Source: Acidimicrobiales bacterium (lineage in GTDB: Bacteria > Actinomycetota > Acidimicrobiia > Acidimicrobiales > Poriferisodalaceae). From it: a stretch of DNA of 14,689 nt. Position 1 is the first letter of the stretch, and each line of letters starts with the position of its first letter. Positions 5,437 to 12,443 of the stretch are shown here, one piece after another. A program made the position numbers and the translations under genes. The stretch covers positions 1 to 14,689 of the forward strand of contig JAGQSP010000132.1 of NCBI GenBank assembly GCA_020439485.1, given 5' to 3'. The notes under the pieces were generated by a model that was given only the letters and a program-made list of their open reading frames with translations, had not been told where the DNA came from and did not search any database.

Positions 5437-7365
5437 TTGGATCCGTTGAGCTACAGGCTTGGTGTCGACTTGGGCACCACATACACAGCCGCAGCGGTTC
5501 ACAAAGCCGGGCGCAGCGAGGTGTTCGAGCTAGGAACGCGCTCGGCCACCATTCCGTCCGTCGTATTCATCCAAGACGATGGCACGATTCTGGCCGGCGA
5601 GGCCGCGAACAGGCGCGCGCTTCGCGAGCCCAACCGGGTGGCGCGCCAGTTCAAGCGCCGCGTTGGCGATCCGACTCCGATGCTGGTGGGCGGCAGTCCC
5701 TACGCTGCCGAGGCGCTCTCGGCGAAACTGCTTCGTTGGGTGGTCGACACGGTCGCCGAACGAGAGGGCTCGCTGCCCGAACAGATCGCCTTGACCCACC
5801 CGGCGAACTGGGGGTCCTACAAGCTCGACCTTCTGCAACAAGCACTTGCTCTCGAATCGATCGAGGGCGTGACCTTGCTCCCAGAGCCCGAAGCGGCTGC
5901 AATCGAGTACGCCTCGTTCGAACGCACCGAATCCGGCAGGGTGGTTGCCGTATTCGACTTGGGAGGCGGCACGTTCGACGCCTCGGTGCTTCGCAAGACC
6001 TCCGAGGGCTTCGAGATTCTCGGTCGGCCGGAGGGAATCGAACGGTTGGGCGGTGTCGACTTCGACGAGGCGGTGTTCGGCTTTGTGGCCCAGTTCCTGG
6101 GCGATGCACTCACCGGCCTGGACCGAACCGACCCGGTCACCCAGGCCGCGGTTGCTCGCCTCAGGTTCGAGTGTGTCGAGGCCAAAGAGGCGTTGTCGTT
6201 CGACACCAAGGTCTCGATTCCCGTCGTGTTGCCGACCGTGCACACCGAGGTGAGGCTCACGCGCAGCGAGTTCGAAGACCTCATCCGGCCCAGCCTCCTG
6301 AACGCGGTTTCGGCGATGAAGCGGGCGGTCGCCGGCGCCCACCTCACCGTCGACGATGTCGATGTCGTCTTGCTGGTGGGCGGCAGCAGCCGCATCCCGC
6401 TCATCGGTCAGATGGTGGCGTCCGACCTCGGCAGGCCAGTCGCCGTCGATGCCCATCCCAAACACCTGGTGGCCCTGGGGGCCTCGAGGCCCAGTGCCCC
6501 AGCACCGAAGATGGCTGCGGCAGTGCCTGCGCCGCCGCCTCCGCCTCTTCCGCCGCCCGAGCCAGCCCCCGAGCCACCGGAGGACGAACGCAGCGACGAT
6601 GTCGAGGTCTTGGCCCCCACTGTTTCTGGGGCGGCCGCCATCTCGGCCCCGCCTGTCGATCCCCCCGAGATTCACATCCACAGCGTCGACAGATCTGCTC
6701 CGCCAAAGCCTCGACGTCGTGTGCTTGTGTTGGTTGCCTCGGTCGCTTTGGTAGCAGCAGTGGGCCTGGCCTTGGCCCTCACCCGCGGCGACGACAGCTC
6801 TCAGGCGGCCACAACAGCCAGCACCGAGCCAAGTGCCGAGGCGACCGTGGTCGACAATTCACCAGCGACCACTACGTCTACGACGGTGGCGTCCACGACG
6901 ACGAGCTCGACTACGACCACCTCACAACCCCAATCCGACTCCGCTGGCGAGACCCCTTTGCTGAGCGCCGACAGCACCTCGACGACCACTTCTTCCAGCG
7001 TTGCTCAGACCACCACGACGGCCGCTAGGCCGGTCACGACCGCGCGAACCGAAACCACCGCCGCTGTAACGACCACCCAACCGCTGACCACCACTACAAC
7101 CGCAACAACAACCACCACGACCGCAGCGCCGACCACGACAACGGTCGCCACTACGACCACGTCGTCCCCGCCGACCACGCAGCCTCAGCAGGCGTTCGTT
7201 CCAGGGGTCGCGGGTCTGACGGGCCAGCAGGCAGTGCAGCGGATTGCGGCTGCCGGCCTCACGTCATCATGTGGGCAGCGCTGCAGCGACCTCGTCGGAG
7301 GCACGAGCCCACCGGCCGGCACGGCGCTCGATCCCGGAACGTTCGTACAACTCAGCTACTCATGA
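5437..7365 (+). CDS. Membrane-anchored Hsp70-type ATPase with extracytoplasmic PASTA domain
   Basis: This is a 642-residue protein. Residues 8-350 form a complete Hsp70/actin-like ATPase domain: phosphate-1 loop LGVDLGTTY (8-16), phosphate-2 loop VFDLGGGTFD (172-181) and adenosine motif LLVGGSSRIP (312-321). The DnaK substrate-binding and lid domains are absent. Instead there is a Pro-rich acidic linker (352-400), RRR then one hydrophobic helix (429-449), a Thr/Ser-rich segment (450-586) and a PASTA domain (587-642: VPGVAGLTGQQAVQRI...PPAGTALDPG). The arginines before the helix predict an ATPase inside the cell and a PASTA outside. PASTA domains bind peptidoglycan fragments or related ligands in kinases such as PknB, so wall sensing is a reasonable inference. 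The TTG at 5437 has AGAGG five bases upstream; a TTG at 5446 (giving LSYRLGVDLG) with CGAGG nine bases upstream is equally good. The protein is probably co-expressed with the secreted propeller protein 13 bases downstream. Confidence 0.88.
   Translation: MDPLSYRLGVDLGTTYTAAAVHKAGRSEVFELGTRSATIPSVVFIQDDGTILAGEAANRRALREPNRVARQFKRRVGDPTPMLVGGSPYAAEALSAKLLRWVVDTVAEREGSLPEQIALTHPANWGSYKLDLLQQALALESIEGVTLLPEPEAAAIEYASFERTESGRVVAVFDLGGGTFDASVLRKTSEGFEILGRPEGIERLGGVDFDEAVFGFVAQFLGDALTGLDRTDPVTQAAVARLRFECVEAKEALSFDTKVSIPVVLPTVHTEVRLTRSEFEDLIRPSLLNAVSAMKRAVAGAHLTVDDVDVVLLVGGSSRIPLIGQMVASDLGRPVAVDAHPKHLVALGASRPSAPAPKMAAAVPAPPPPPLPPPEPAPEPPEDERSDDVEVLAPTVSGAAAISAPPVDPPEIHIHSVDRSAPPKPRRRVLVLVASVALVAAVGLALALTRGDDSSQAATTASTEPSAEATVVDNSPATTTSTTVASTTTSSTTTTSQPQSDSAGETPLLSADSTSTTTSSSVAQTTTTAARPVTTARTETTAAVTTTQPLTTTTTATTTTTTAAPTTTTVATTTTSSPPTTQPQQAFVPGVAGLTGQQAVQRIAAAGLTSSCGQRCSDLVGGTSPPAGTALDPGTFVQLSYS
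6790..7191 (+). repeat. Low-complexity ACN-rich tract encoding a Thr/Ser stalk
   Basis: This stretch within the Hsp70-like gene is an irregular run of threonine codons (mostly ACC and ACG, some ACA and ACT) mixed with Ser, Ala and Pro codons. It encodes a flexible, possibly O-glycosylated stalk between the membrane helix and the PASTA domain. No exact repeat unit is conserved. The codon mixture argues for selection on protein composition rather than recent slippage. Confidence 0.75.
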
Positions 7366-7378
7366 CCGGAGCATCCAG

Positions 7379-9190
7379 ATGACACCACGAAGCATCATGC
7401 GAGTCGCACTGGCGGTGGCGATGTCCATCACGGCTCTCGTCGCGGTCGATGCCAGGGGTGCCCAGGCGGCCGAGCCCAGCGACGGCTACTGGATCCTCGA
7501 CGAGTCGGGCAACATCTACGCGTTCGGGGGCGCCGAGCAGTACGTCCCGGTATTCGGCACGGCTGTCGACATGGCGTCGGGGCCGCGGATGTCGCTCTGG
7601 GTTCTCACCGACAACGGGGTGGTACACACCCGCGGCTCTGCAATGCACTTCGGCGATGTCGACATGGCGTCGCTGGACACCGGCGAGACGCCGTCGGCCA
7701 TCTCGGTGACCCCCTCGGGTGAGGGATATTGGGTGTTCACCACTCGCGGGCGGGTGCTGACCTTTGGCGACGCCACCAACTTCGGTGGTGTCGAGAATCT
7801 CGACCTCGACGGTCCTGTGATCGACGCGGTCGCCATGCCGGACGGCAAGGGTTATTACATGGTCGGAACCGATGGTGGCGTGTTCGCTTTCGGGTCGGCC
7901 AAGTTCTGGGGATCGATGGGCGGAATAGCCCTGGATCAGCCTGTCAACGCGCTCATCCCAGATCCAGATGGCGAGGGCTATTGGCTCACCGCCGGCGACG
8001 GAGGGATCTTCGCCTTCCGAGCGCCGTTCCGCGGCTCGTTGGGCGGAATCGCGCTGGACGAACCCGTCATCGGCGGCATCGCATATGGCGCCGGCTACAC
8101 GATGGTCGCGTCCGATGGGGGAGCGTTCGTGTTCTCCGAGCTCGCATTCCTCGGCAGTGTGGCCGATCTCGATCTGCCTACTCCGGTGGTGTCGATAGCC
8201 GCGTCGTATCCGGTGCCCAAGGTCACCGCCGACAGCATCGAACTGTTTGGCACCTTCACAGTCGGCGATGGTTCGTGGCAGGGCAGGGCTGGGTTCGGCA
8301 TGATGTGGATTCCGAACCGCACCGAGGACACGGTGTCGGTCGTCGATCGAGAGACGCTCACCGTCGTCGACACCATCCCGGTTGGCGACGAACCGTTCCC
8401 GGTGTCGTTGGGTGGCGACAAGATCTGGGTTCCAAACAACAGCGACGGCACGGTGACGGTCATCGACGCAGCCACCCGGAAGGTCTTGAAGACCATAGCC
8501 ACCGGCAGCCAGCCCAGGACCCCTCCGCACTACGACGGCTGGGCCTATGTGTCCAACAGGGGCGACGGCACCATCACGGTCATCGACCACGACACCCTCA
8601 ACGTCATCGCCACGATCCCCATCGGCGGGGGCGGGCAATCGCCCATCATCGACAACGGTCTCATCTGGTTCTGCGACGTCGACCAGGATCGCGTCGTGGT
8701 GTTCGATGCCAAGACGTTCGTGCAGCGAGCGGTCATACCTGTGGGGCAAAAGCCCTACACCGCGTCCGCTGGCTACGGCCGAATCTGGGTGCCCAATCAC
8801 GGCGAGAACACGGTCAGCGTCATCGACCCGTCGAGCTTCAAGGTCATCACCACCATCACGGTCGGAACCCAGCCGTATAGGCCCGTGGTCGCCTACGACA
8901 AGGTCACGGTTGCGGGTGCTACGTCGCCAGACCTGTACGTGATCGACCCCTCGAACTACGGAACCGAATTCCGCAACATGGCCGACGGGGCCTACATGCC
9001 GACGCCGGGGTTGGACGTGTTGTGGGTTGCCAACAACCTCAGCAACACCGTCACCGTCTTCGACCCGTCGACCTACGAGATAGTCACCCAGTTCACGGTT
9101 CCGGGTGGCCCTCAAAAGCCGGTTGTGTTCGGCGACTACGTGTGGGTCTCGACCGACAGCGGAGTCAGCTACGTATACCGAGCCAGGTGA
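7379..9190 (+). CDS. Secreted protein with two beta-propeller-like repeat arrays (DGG-type and YVTN-type)
   Basis: This 603-residue protein begins with a signal peptide: MTPRSIMR, a hydrophobic core, then an Ala-X-Ala site (AQA, 28-30) before AEPSDGYW. Residues 36-270 hold six degenerate repeats of about 36-44 residues of the form GYW(x)3(x)DGGxFxFG...GS, best seen at 159-182 and 200-223. Residues 309-603 hold a YVTN-type array (IWVPN...TVSVID...KVxxTIxVG) of seven units with a 40-residue period, plus a partial eighth. No catalytic residues are recognisable; such propellers are usually binding or scaffold domains. The ATG at 7379 has GGAG at 7368-7371, seven bases upstream, and lies 13 bases after the Hsp70-PASTA stop, so the two genes form a transcription unit. 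A second ATG at 7397 would shorten the signal peptide. The gene is convergent with pilB, only 9 bases separating the stops. I infer an envelope or extracellular partner of the PASTA protein. Confidence 0.85.
   Translation: MTPRSIMRVALAVAMSITALVAVDARGAQAAEPSDGYWILDESGNIYAFGGAEQYVPVFGTAVDMASGPRMSLWVLTDNGVVHTRGSAMHFGDVDMASLDTGETPSAISVTPSGEGYWVFTTRGRVLTFGDATNFGGVENLDLDGPVIDAVAMPDGKGYYMVGTDGGVFAFGSAKFWGSMGGIALDQPVNALIPDPDGEGYWLTAGDGGIFAFRAPFRGSLGGIALDEPVIGGIAYGAGYTMVASDGGAFVFSELAFLGSVADLDLPTPVVSIAASYPVPKVTADSIELFGTFTVGDGSWQGRAGFGMMWIPNRTEDTVSVVDRETLTVVDTIPVGDEPFPVSLGGDKIWVPNNSDGTVTVIDAATRKVLKTIATGSQPRTPPHYDGWAYVSNRGDGTITVIDHDTLNVIATIPIGGGGQSPIIDNGLIWFCDVDQDRVVVFDAKTFVQRAVIPVGQKPYTASAGYGRIWVPNHGENTVSVIDPSSFKVITTITVGTQPYRPVVAYDKVTVAGATSPDLYVIDPSNYGTEFRNMADGAYMPTPGLDVLWVANNLSNTVTVFDPSTYEIVTQFTVPGGPQKPVVFGDYVWVSTDSGVSYVYRAR
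7484..8188 (+). repeat. Six degenerate DGG-type protein repeats
   Basis: The coded protein repeats a GYW...DGG(I/V)FAFG...GS(M/L)GG pattern six times, starting near residues 37, 73, 117, 159, 201 and 240. The most similar pair shares GGIALD(Q/E)PV (181-190 and 222-230). The unit length is about 36-44 residues, consistent with propeller blades. The DNA itself is not closely repeated. Confidence 0.7.
8303..9187 (+). repeat. YVTN-type beta-propeller repeats with a 40-residue period
   Basis: The repeat starts (IW, AY, VT, LW or VW) fall at residues 309, 349, 389, 429, 469, 509, 548 and 588 of the propeller protein, so the period is 40 residues with one unit of 39. The last unit is truncated at 16 residues and ends the protein. 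Each full unit carries a VID or VFD strand and a TIxVG-like strand, the YVTN/NHL-like pattern. Confidence 0.85.
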
Positions 9191-9199
9191 GCGGCGGGC

Positions 9200-10909
9200 T
9201 CAGGCGACCGAGCGTCCGAGTTCCTTGATGGTGGTCATGCCCTTGGCAGCCTTGATCAGGCCGTCTTGGCGCATGGTCAACATGCCTTCCTTTTGCGCCT
9301 GACGCTTGATGTCGGACGACGAGGAATGGTTCAGGATCATGTGCTGGATCTCGGGTGAGATGAGCAGCACCTCGTGTACACCGAATCGACCCTTGAAGCC
9401 GGTGTTCGAGCACTTCGAGCAACCGACCGGCCGCATCCACCGGGGTGTGTCGATGTCGGAGGCACGGATCAGGCCGTCCTGCCACCCGGCGGCCTTGAGG
9501 TCGGCTGGATCTGGATCGTCTGGCTGGGCGCAGTGTGGGCACAGCTTCCTGGCGAGACGCTGGGCGACCACGCATGTGATGGCAGCCGTGACCATGAACG
9601 GCTCCAGGCCCATCTCGATCAGGCGAAGTGGAGTCGAGGCCGAGTCGTTGGTGTGAAGGGTCGACAGCACGAGGTGGCCCGTGAGGGCGGCCTCGGCCGC
9701 GATCTGGGCGGTCTCGACGTCGCGGATCTCGCCCACCAGGACTACGTCGGGGTCGGCTCGCAGGATGGCTCGAAGCGACGAAGCAAACGTCAAGCCGGCC
9801 TTGGCGTTCATCTGCATCTGCTTGATGCCATCGATGCGGTACTCGACCGGGTCTTCGACCGTGACGATGGCCGTGGTCGGATCGTTCAGCGCGTTGAGAG
9901 TCGAGTACAGCGTGGTCGTCTTGCCCGAGCCGGTGGGTCCCGTGACCAGCACACCGCCCGCCGGCTTGTTGTAAGCCCACTCGAAACGTTTACGAGACCT
10001 CGGGTGCATGCCCAGGTCTTCGATGTCGAGACTGTTGGTGCCCTGGTCGAGAATACGCAGAACCACCGACTCGCCATAGACCGTCGGAACGGTGACGATA
10101 CGAAGGTCTACGACGCGGTCTCCGACCTTCACCGAGGTGCGGCCGTCTTGGGGAACTCGCTTTTCGGCGATGTCCAACTCGGCGATGATCTTGAATCGGG
10201 ACAACACGCCCGACTGAACCGACTTGGGCGAGCGCATCACGTCTTTCAGCACGCCGTCGATGCGGAACCGGATTCGGAGCCCGTCTTCGGCCGCTTCGAC
10301 GTGAATGTCGGAAGCGCGTTCTTGAATGGCTCGCTTCAGCAGCAGGTCGATGAACTTTACGATCGGGCCGTCGTCGACCAGTCCGCCCATCTCGGCCAGG
10401 CCGGCGTTGTCCTTGGGGCCCATCTGGCTGGCGGCGTTGCGAACGGCTTCTTCTGCCTTGCCGTCCTCGTAGATCGAGTTGAGTACCCGGTCGAGCTGCT
10501 CTTGTGAAGCCAGCACTGGCATGATTCGCGAACCGGTCGCAGCGCGCAGGTCGTCGATCGCGAATACGTCGAACGGTTCGGCCATCGCAACGCGCAGCTT
10601 GCCGTCGGAGGTTTCCGACAGGGCCACCGCTTTGATGCGTCGGGCGAGGGTTTCGGGAACCTTGCGAGCGAAGATCGGGTCGGGACGCTGGTTTTCGAGG
10701 TCGACGACCTCGATGTCTTGCTGGTCGGCCAGCGCCTTGTAGAGGTCGCCAGGGAAGAGGACGCCCGAATCGACGAGTATGTCGCCGAGGCGCTTCTTCG
10801 TCCTGGCCTGCTCCTCGAGCGCGGTCTGGAGCTGGTCGACGGAGATCACGCCGTTGGCTATGAGGATGTCACCCAACTGCCGTCGGGTCCGCGTGGCGTT
10901 CTCACTCAC
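9200..10909 (-). CDS. pilB: Type IV pilus assembly / type II secretion ATPase PilB (GspE family)
   Basis: This 569-residue ATPase powers pilus extension or pseudopilus assembly at the cytoplasmic face of the membrane. The N terminus has two 24-residue MshEN motifs (Q11-Q34, R40-Q63) separated by five residues, the layout known for cyclic di-GMP binding. The catalytic part shows Walker A GPTGSGKTT (324-332), the Walker B region DVVLVGEIRD (388-397), the His box STLHTNDS (416-423) and the tetracysteine zinc motif CPHC (457-460) plus CSKC (497-500). The length is usual for PilB. The GTG at 10909 has a strong AAGGAG five bases upstream (10915-10920). PilT retraction ATPases are much shorter and lack MshEN. 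The gene stands alone: downstream is the convergent propeller gene, upstream a divergent operon. GspE is the main alternative name. Confidence 0.93.
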   Translation of the reverse strand: MSENATRTRRQLGDILIANGVISVDQLQTALEEQARTKKRLGDILVDSGVLFPGDLYKALADQQDIEVVDLENQRPDPIFARKVPETLARRIKAVALSETSDGKLRVAMAEPFDVFAIDDLRAATGSRIMPVLASQEQLDRVLNSIYEDGKAEEAVRNAASQMGPKDNAGLAEMGGLVDDGPIVKFIDLLLKRAIQERASDIHVEAAEDGLRIRFRIDGVLKDVMRSPKSVQSGVLSRFKIIAELDIAEKRVPQDGRTSVKVGDRVVDLRIVTVPTVYGESVVLRILDQGTNSLDIEDLGMHPRSRKRFEWAYNKPAGGVLVTGPTGSGKTTTLYSTLNALNDPTTAIVTVEDPVEYRIDGIKQMQMNAKAGLTFASSLRAILRADPDVVLVGEIRDVETAQIAAEAALTGHLVLSTLHTNDSASTPLRLIEMGLEPFMVTAAITCVVAQRLARKLCPHCAQPDDPDPADLKAAGWQDGLIRASDIDTPRWMRPVGCSKCSNTGFKGRFGVHEVLLISPEIQHMILNHSSSSDIKRQAQKEGMLTMRQDGLIKAAKGMTTIKELGRSVA

Positions 10910-11031
10910 GAGAACTCCTTCGGCAACAGTCCCCTCGACTTCAAGGGTTCGTGTCGCCTAGCCGCACGATTCTCGCGTCGGCGGTTTTGTGGCGGCCATT
11001 TGCGGGTGCCTGCGCGAATACGATGCGGTGC
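10910..11031. promoter_or_regulatory. Divergent intergenic region between pilB and the DUF501 gene
   Basis: These 122 bases must hold promoters for both pilB (minus) and the DUF501-ppx operon (plus). On the minus strand the pilB leader contains a strong AAGGAG next to its GTG and a CGGCTAGG sequence (10957-10964) that could be part of a -10 region, though it fits poorly. On the plus strand TACGAT (11019-11024) is the best -10 candidate. I see no tRNA, riboswitch or clear inverted repeat. Confidence 0.5.
11019..11024 (+). promoter_or_regulatory. -10-like TACGAT, placed for a leaderless GTG start
   Basis: TACGAT fits the actinobacterial TAnnnT -10 pattern and lies seven bases before the GTG at 11032. 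Transcription would then begin at or next to the start codon, giving a leaderless mRNA, and no ribosome binding site is visible there. A convincing -35 box is not seen. Confidence 0.35.
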
Positions 11032-11481
11032 GTGTTGAGTCCCGAAGATCTCGAAGCGGTCACCGAGCTTCTCGGACGACGACCTCAGGGCCACTTCGAA
11101 ATCGTGGTGCGCAACGATGTTGGTGCGCCCGTGGTCTTGCGCAACTCGCCCCTCCTCGACGACGGAACTCCGATGCCGACCCTGTACTGGCTGGTGGGCG
11201 ATCACGAACGTGTGGCCGTGGGACGCCTCGAAGCCGCATACGGGGTTCGTCGAGCCGAATCCGACGTCGACCCCGACGAACTCGCCGCAGCGCACGAGCG
11301 CTATCGCTGCGAGCGAGATGCGCTATTGCCAGACGACCACGATGGGCCGTTGCCTTCGGGCGGCGTCGGCGGCACTCGACAGGGCGTCAAGTGTCTACAC
11401 GCCCACTACGCCTACCATCTCGCAGGCGGCGACGACCCGGTCGGCCGTTGGGTCCACGAACACCTCCAGGAGATCCTTTGA
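11032..11481 (+). CDS. DUF501 domain-containing protein
   Basis: This protein of about 149 residues belongs to the actinobacterial DUF501 family, recognised from the C-terminal signature GVKCLHAHYAYHLAGGDDPVG and the central PTLYWLVG segment. The biochemical function is unknown. The conserved Cys and His residues near the C terminus could bind metal, but that is a guess. In mycobacteria the family gene lies just before the exopolyphosphatase ppx2, and the same pairing holds here: the TGA stop overlaps the ppx TTG as TTGA. The eno and ftsB/divIC genes that often precede it are replaced here by a divergent pilB. I chose GTG 11032 because a TACGAT -10 candidate sits seven bases upstream. ATG 11023 and TTG 11035 are in-frame alternatives; none has a Shine-Dalgarno sequence. 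Confidence 0.88.
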   Translation: MLSPEDLEAVTELLGRRPQGHFEIVVRNDVGAPVVLRNSPLLDDGTPMPTLYWLVGDHERVAVGRLEAAYGVRRAESDVDPDELAAAHERYRCERDALLPDDHDGPLPSGGVGGTRQGVKCLHAHYAYHLAGGDDPVGRWVHEHLQEIL

Positions 11482-12443
11482 CTTCGGGACGCCCCATAGC
11501 TGCGGTCGACTGCGGGTCCAACACGACGCGCCTTCTGGTCAGCCAGGATGGCCGAGACCTCGTTCGCACCTCGCAGATCACCGGCCTCGGGCGCGGGCTG
11601 GCCAAGACGGGCCGAATGTCCGACGAAGCCATCGAGCGGTGTGTCGCCGTGTTGGGCCACTATCGAGGGCTAATCGATCAGCACGGGGTGGCTTCTCGCG
11701 ACATCGGGGTCATCGCGACGTCTGCGTCGCGCGACGCTGCGAACGCGGCTCAGTTCTTCGATGCTGCCGACGCAGCACTGGGTGTGCGCCCCACGGTGAT
11801 CACCGGCGAACGCGAGGCGTCTCTCAGCTTCGCAGGGGCAGCGGGCGGACTCGACGGCGGTGGCTCGGTCACGGTGTTCGACATCGGCGGCGGATCCACC
11901 GAGTTCTCGGTGGGGAAGGTCGTCGAAGGCGTTGCGACCCTCGAAGGCGCGGTGTCGATCGACATGGGGTCGGTGCGGTTCACCGATGCATACGTCGAGC
12001 ACGACCCGCCCAGGCCTGAGGAACTGTCGGCAATGCTCAGCGTCATCGAGGCCCATCTCGACGACGTTGTTCGCGATCTGCCTGCTGCGGCTGGGGCATC
12101 TCGTTTTGTCGGTGTCGCGGGCACGGCCACGACCATCGCCGCGGTCGAGATCGGGATGGTCGATTACGACCCCGACGTCATAGATGGGTTCGTGCTCACG
12201 CGCGCCGCTGCCGAGGATGTCTTTCGGACGCTCGCCACCGAGCCACTCGCAGACCGAATCCACAATCCAGGTCTGCTCGAAGCCCGGGCCGATGTCATCG
12301 TCGCCGGGTGCGCGATCTTCGTCGGCATCATGCGGTTCTTCGGTCTCGACGAGGTGATCGTTCGCGAACACGACATCCTCGACGGGCTGATAGCAGCGGT
12401 CGAGGCCGGCGAATCGGCCGACGGGAGCACACATGGTCGGTGA
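11478..12443 (+). CDS. ppx: Exopolyphosphatase / guanosine pentaphosphatase (Ppx/GppA family)
   Basis: This 321-residue protein hydrolyses inorganic polyphosphate and/or the gamma-type phosphate of pppGpp; short actinobacterial forms of this length lack the C-terminal HD domain of E. coli Ppx. It has the actin-like/Hsp70 ATPase-superfamily fold: phosphate-1 AAVDCGSNTTRLL (8-20), the GEREASLSF segment (110-118) holding the likely catalytic glutamate, phosphate-2 VFDIGGGSTE (133-142) and VGVAGTATT (211-219). NPGLLEARADVIVAG (263-277) and VREHDILDGL (295-304) are typical C-terminal motifs. The start is TTG 11478, overlapping the upstream stop by 4 bases, with AGGAGA at 11468-11473 only four bases before it. 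The 3' end overlaps the GNAT gene by 11 bases. Polyphosphatase versus pppGpp preference cannot be told from the sequence. Confidence 0.92.
   Translation: MTSGRPIAAVDCGSNTTRLLVSQDGRDLVRTSQITGLGRGLAKTGRMSDEAIERCVAVLGHYRGLIDQHGVASRDIGVIATSASRDAANAAQFFDAADAALGVRPTVITGEREASLSFAGAAGGLDGGGSVTVFDIGGGSTEFSVGKVVEGVATLEGAVSIDMGSVRFTDAYVEHDPPRPEELSAMLSVIEAHLDDVVRDLPAAAGASRFVGVAGTATTIAAVEIGMVDYDPDVIDGFVLTRAAAEDVFRTLATEPLADRIHNPGLLEARADVIVAGCAIFVGIMRFFGLDEVIVREHDILDGLIAAVEAGESADGSTHGR

Noticed and set aside
6790..7191. ACC/ACG-rich tract as a CRISPR or DNA satellite
   Set aside because: There is no constant repeat unit or spacer structure; it is an in-frame Thr/Ser-rich protein stalk.
5437..7365. Calling the gene dnaK
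   Set aside because: Only the ATPase domain matches. The substrate-binding domain and lid are missing, and a membrane helix and PASTA domain follow, so a chaperone name would mislead.
7352..9115. Long minus-strand open frame (about 587 codons) opposite the propeller gene
   Set aside because: The product is a low-quality His/Arg/Asp-rich sequence produced by the antisense of repeated propeller codons; the plus-strand protein has a signal peptide and clear repeats.
9180..9201. Small inverted repeat GAGCC...GGCTC at the convergent propeller/pilB ends
   Set aside because: Only five pairs with a 12-base loop, overlapping both coding ends; too weak to call a terminator.
9374..10507. Plus-strand open frame of about 377 codons across pilB
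   Set aside because: It is antisense to the conserved Walker and zinc motifs of PilB and has no recognisable domain of its own.
11478..12443. A toxin-antitoxin or defence role for the ppx operon
   Set aside because: DUF501, Ppx and GNAT are all better explained as housekeeping actinobacterial genes; the GNAT has no small antitoxin partner and is RimJ/RimL-like.
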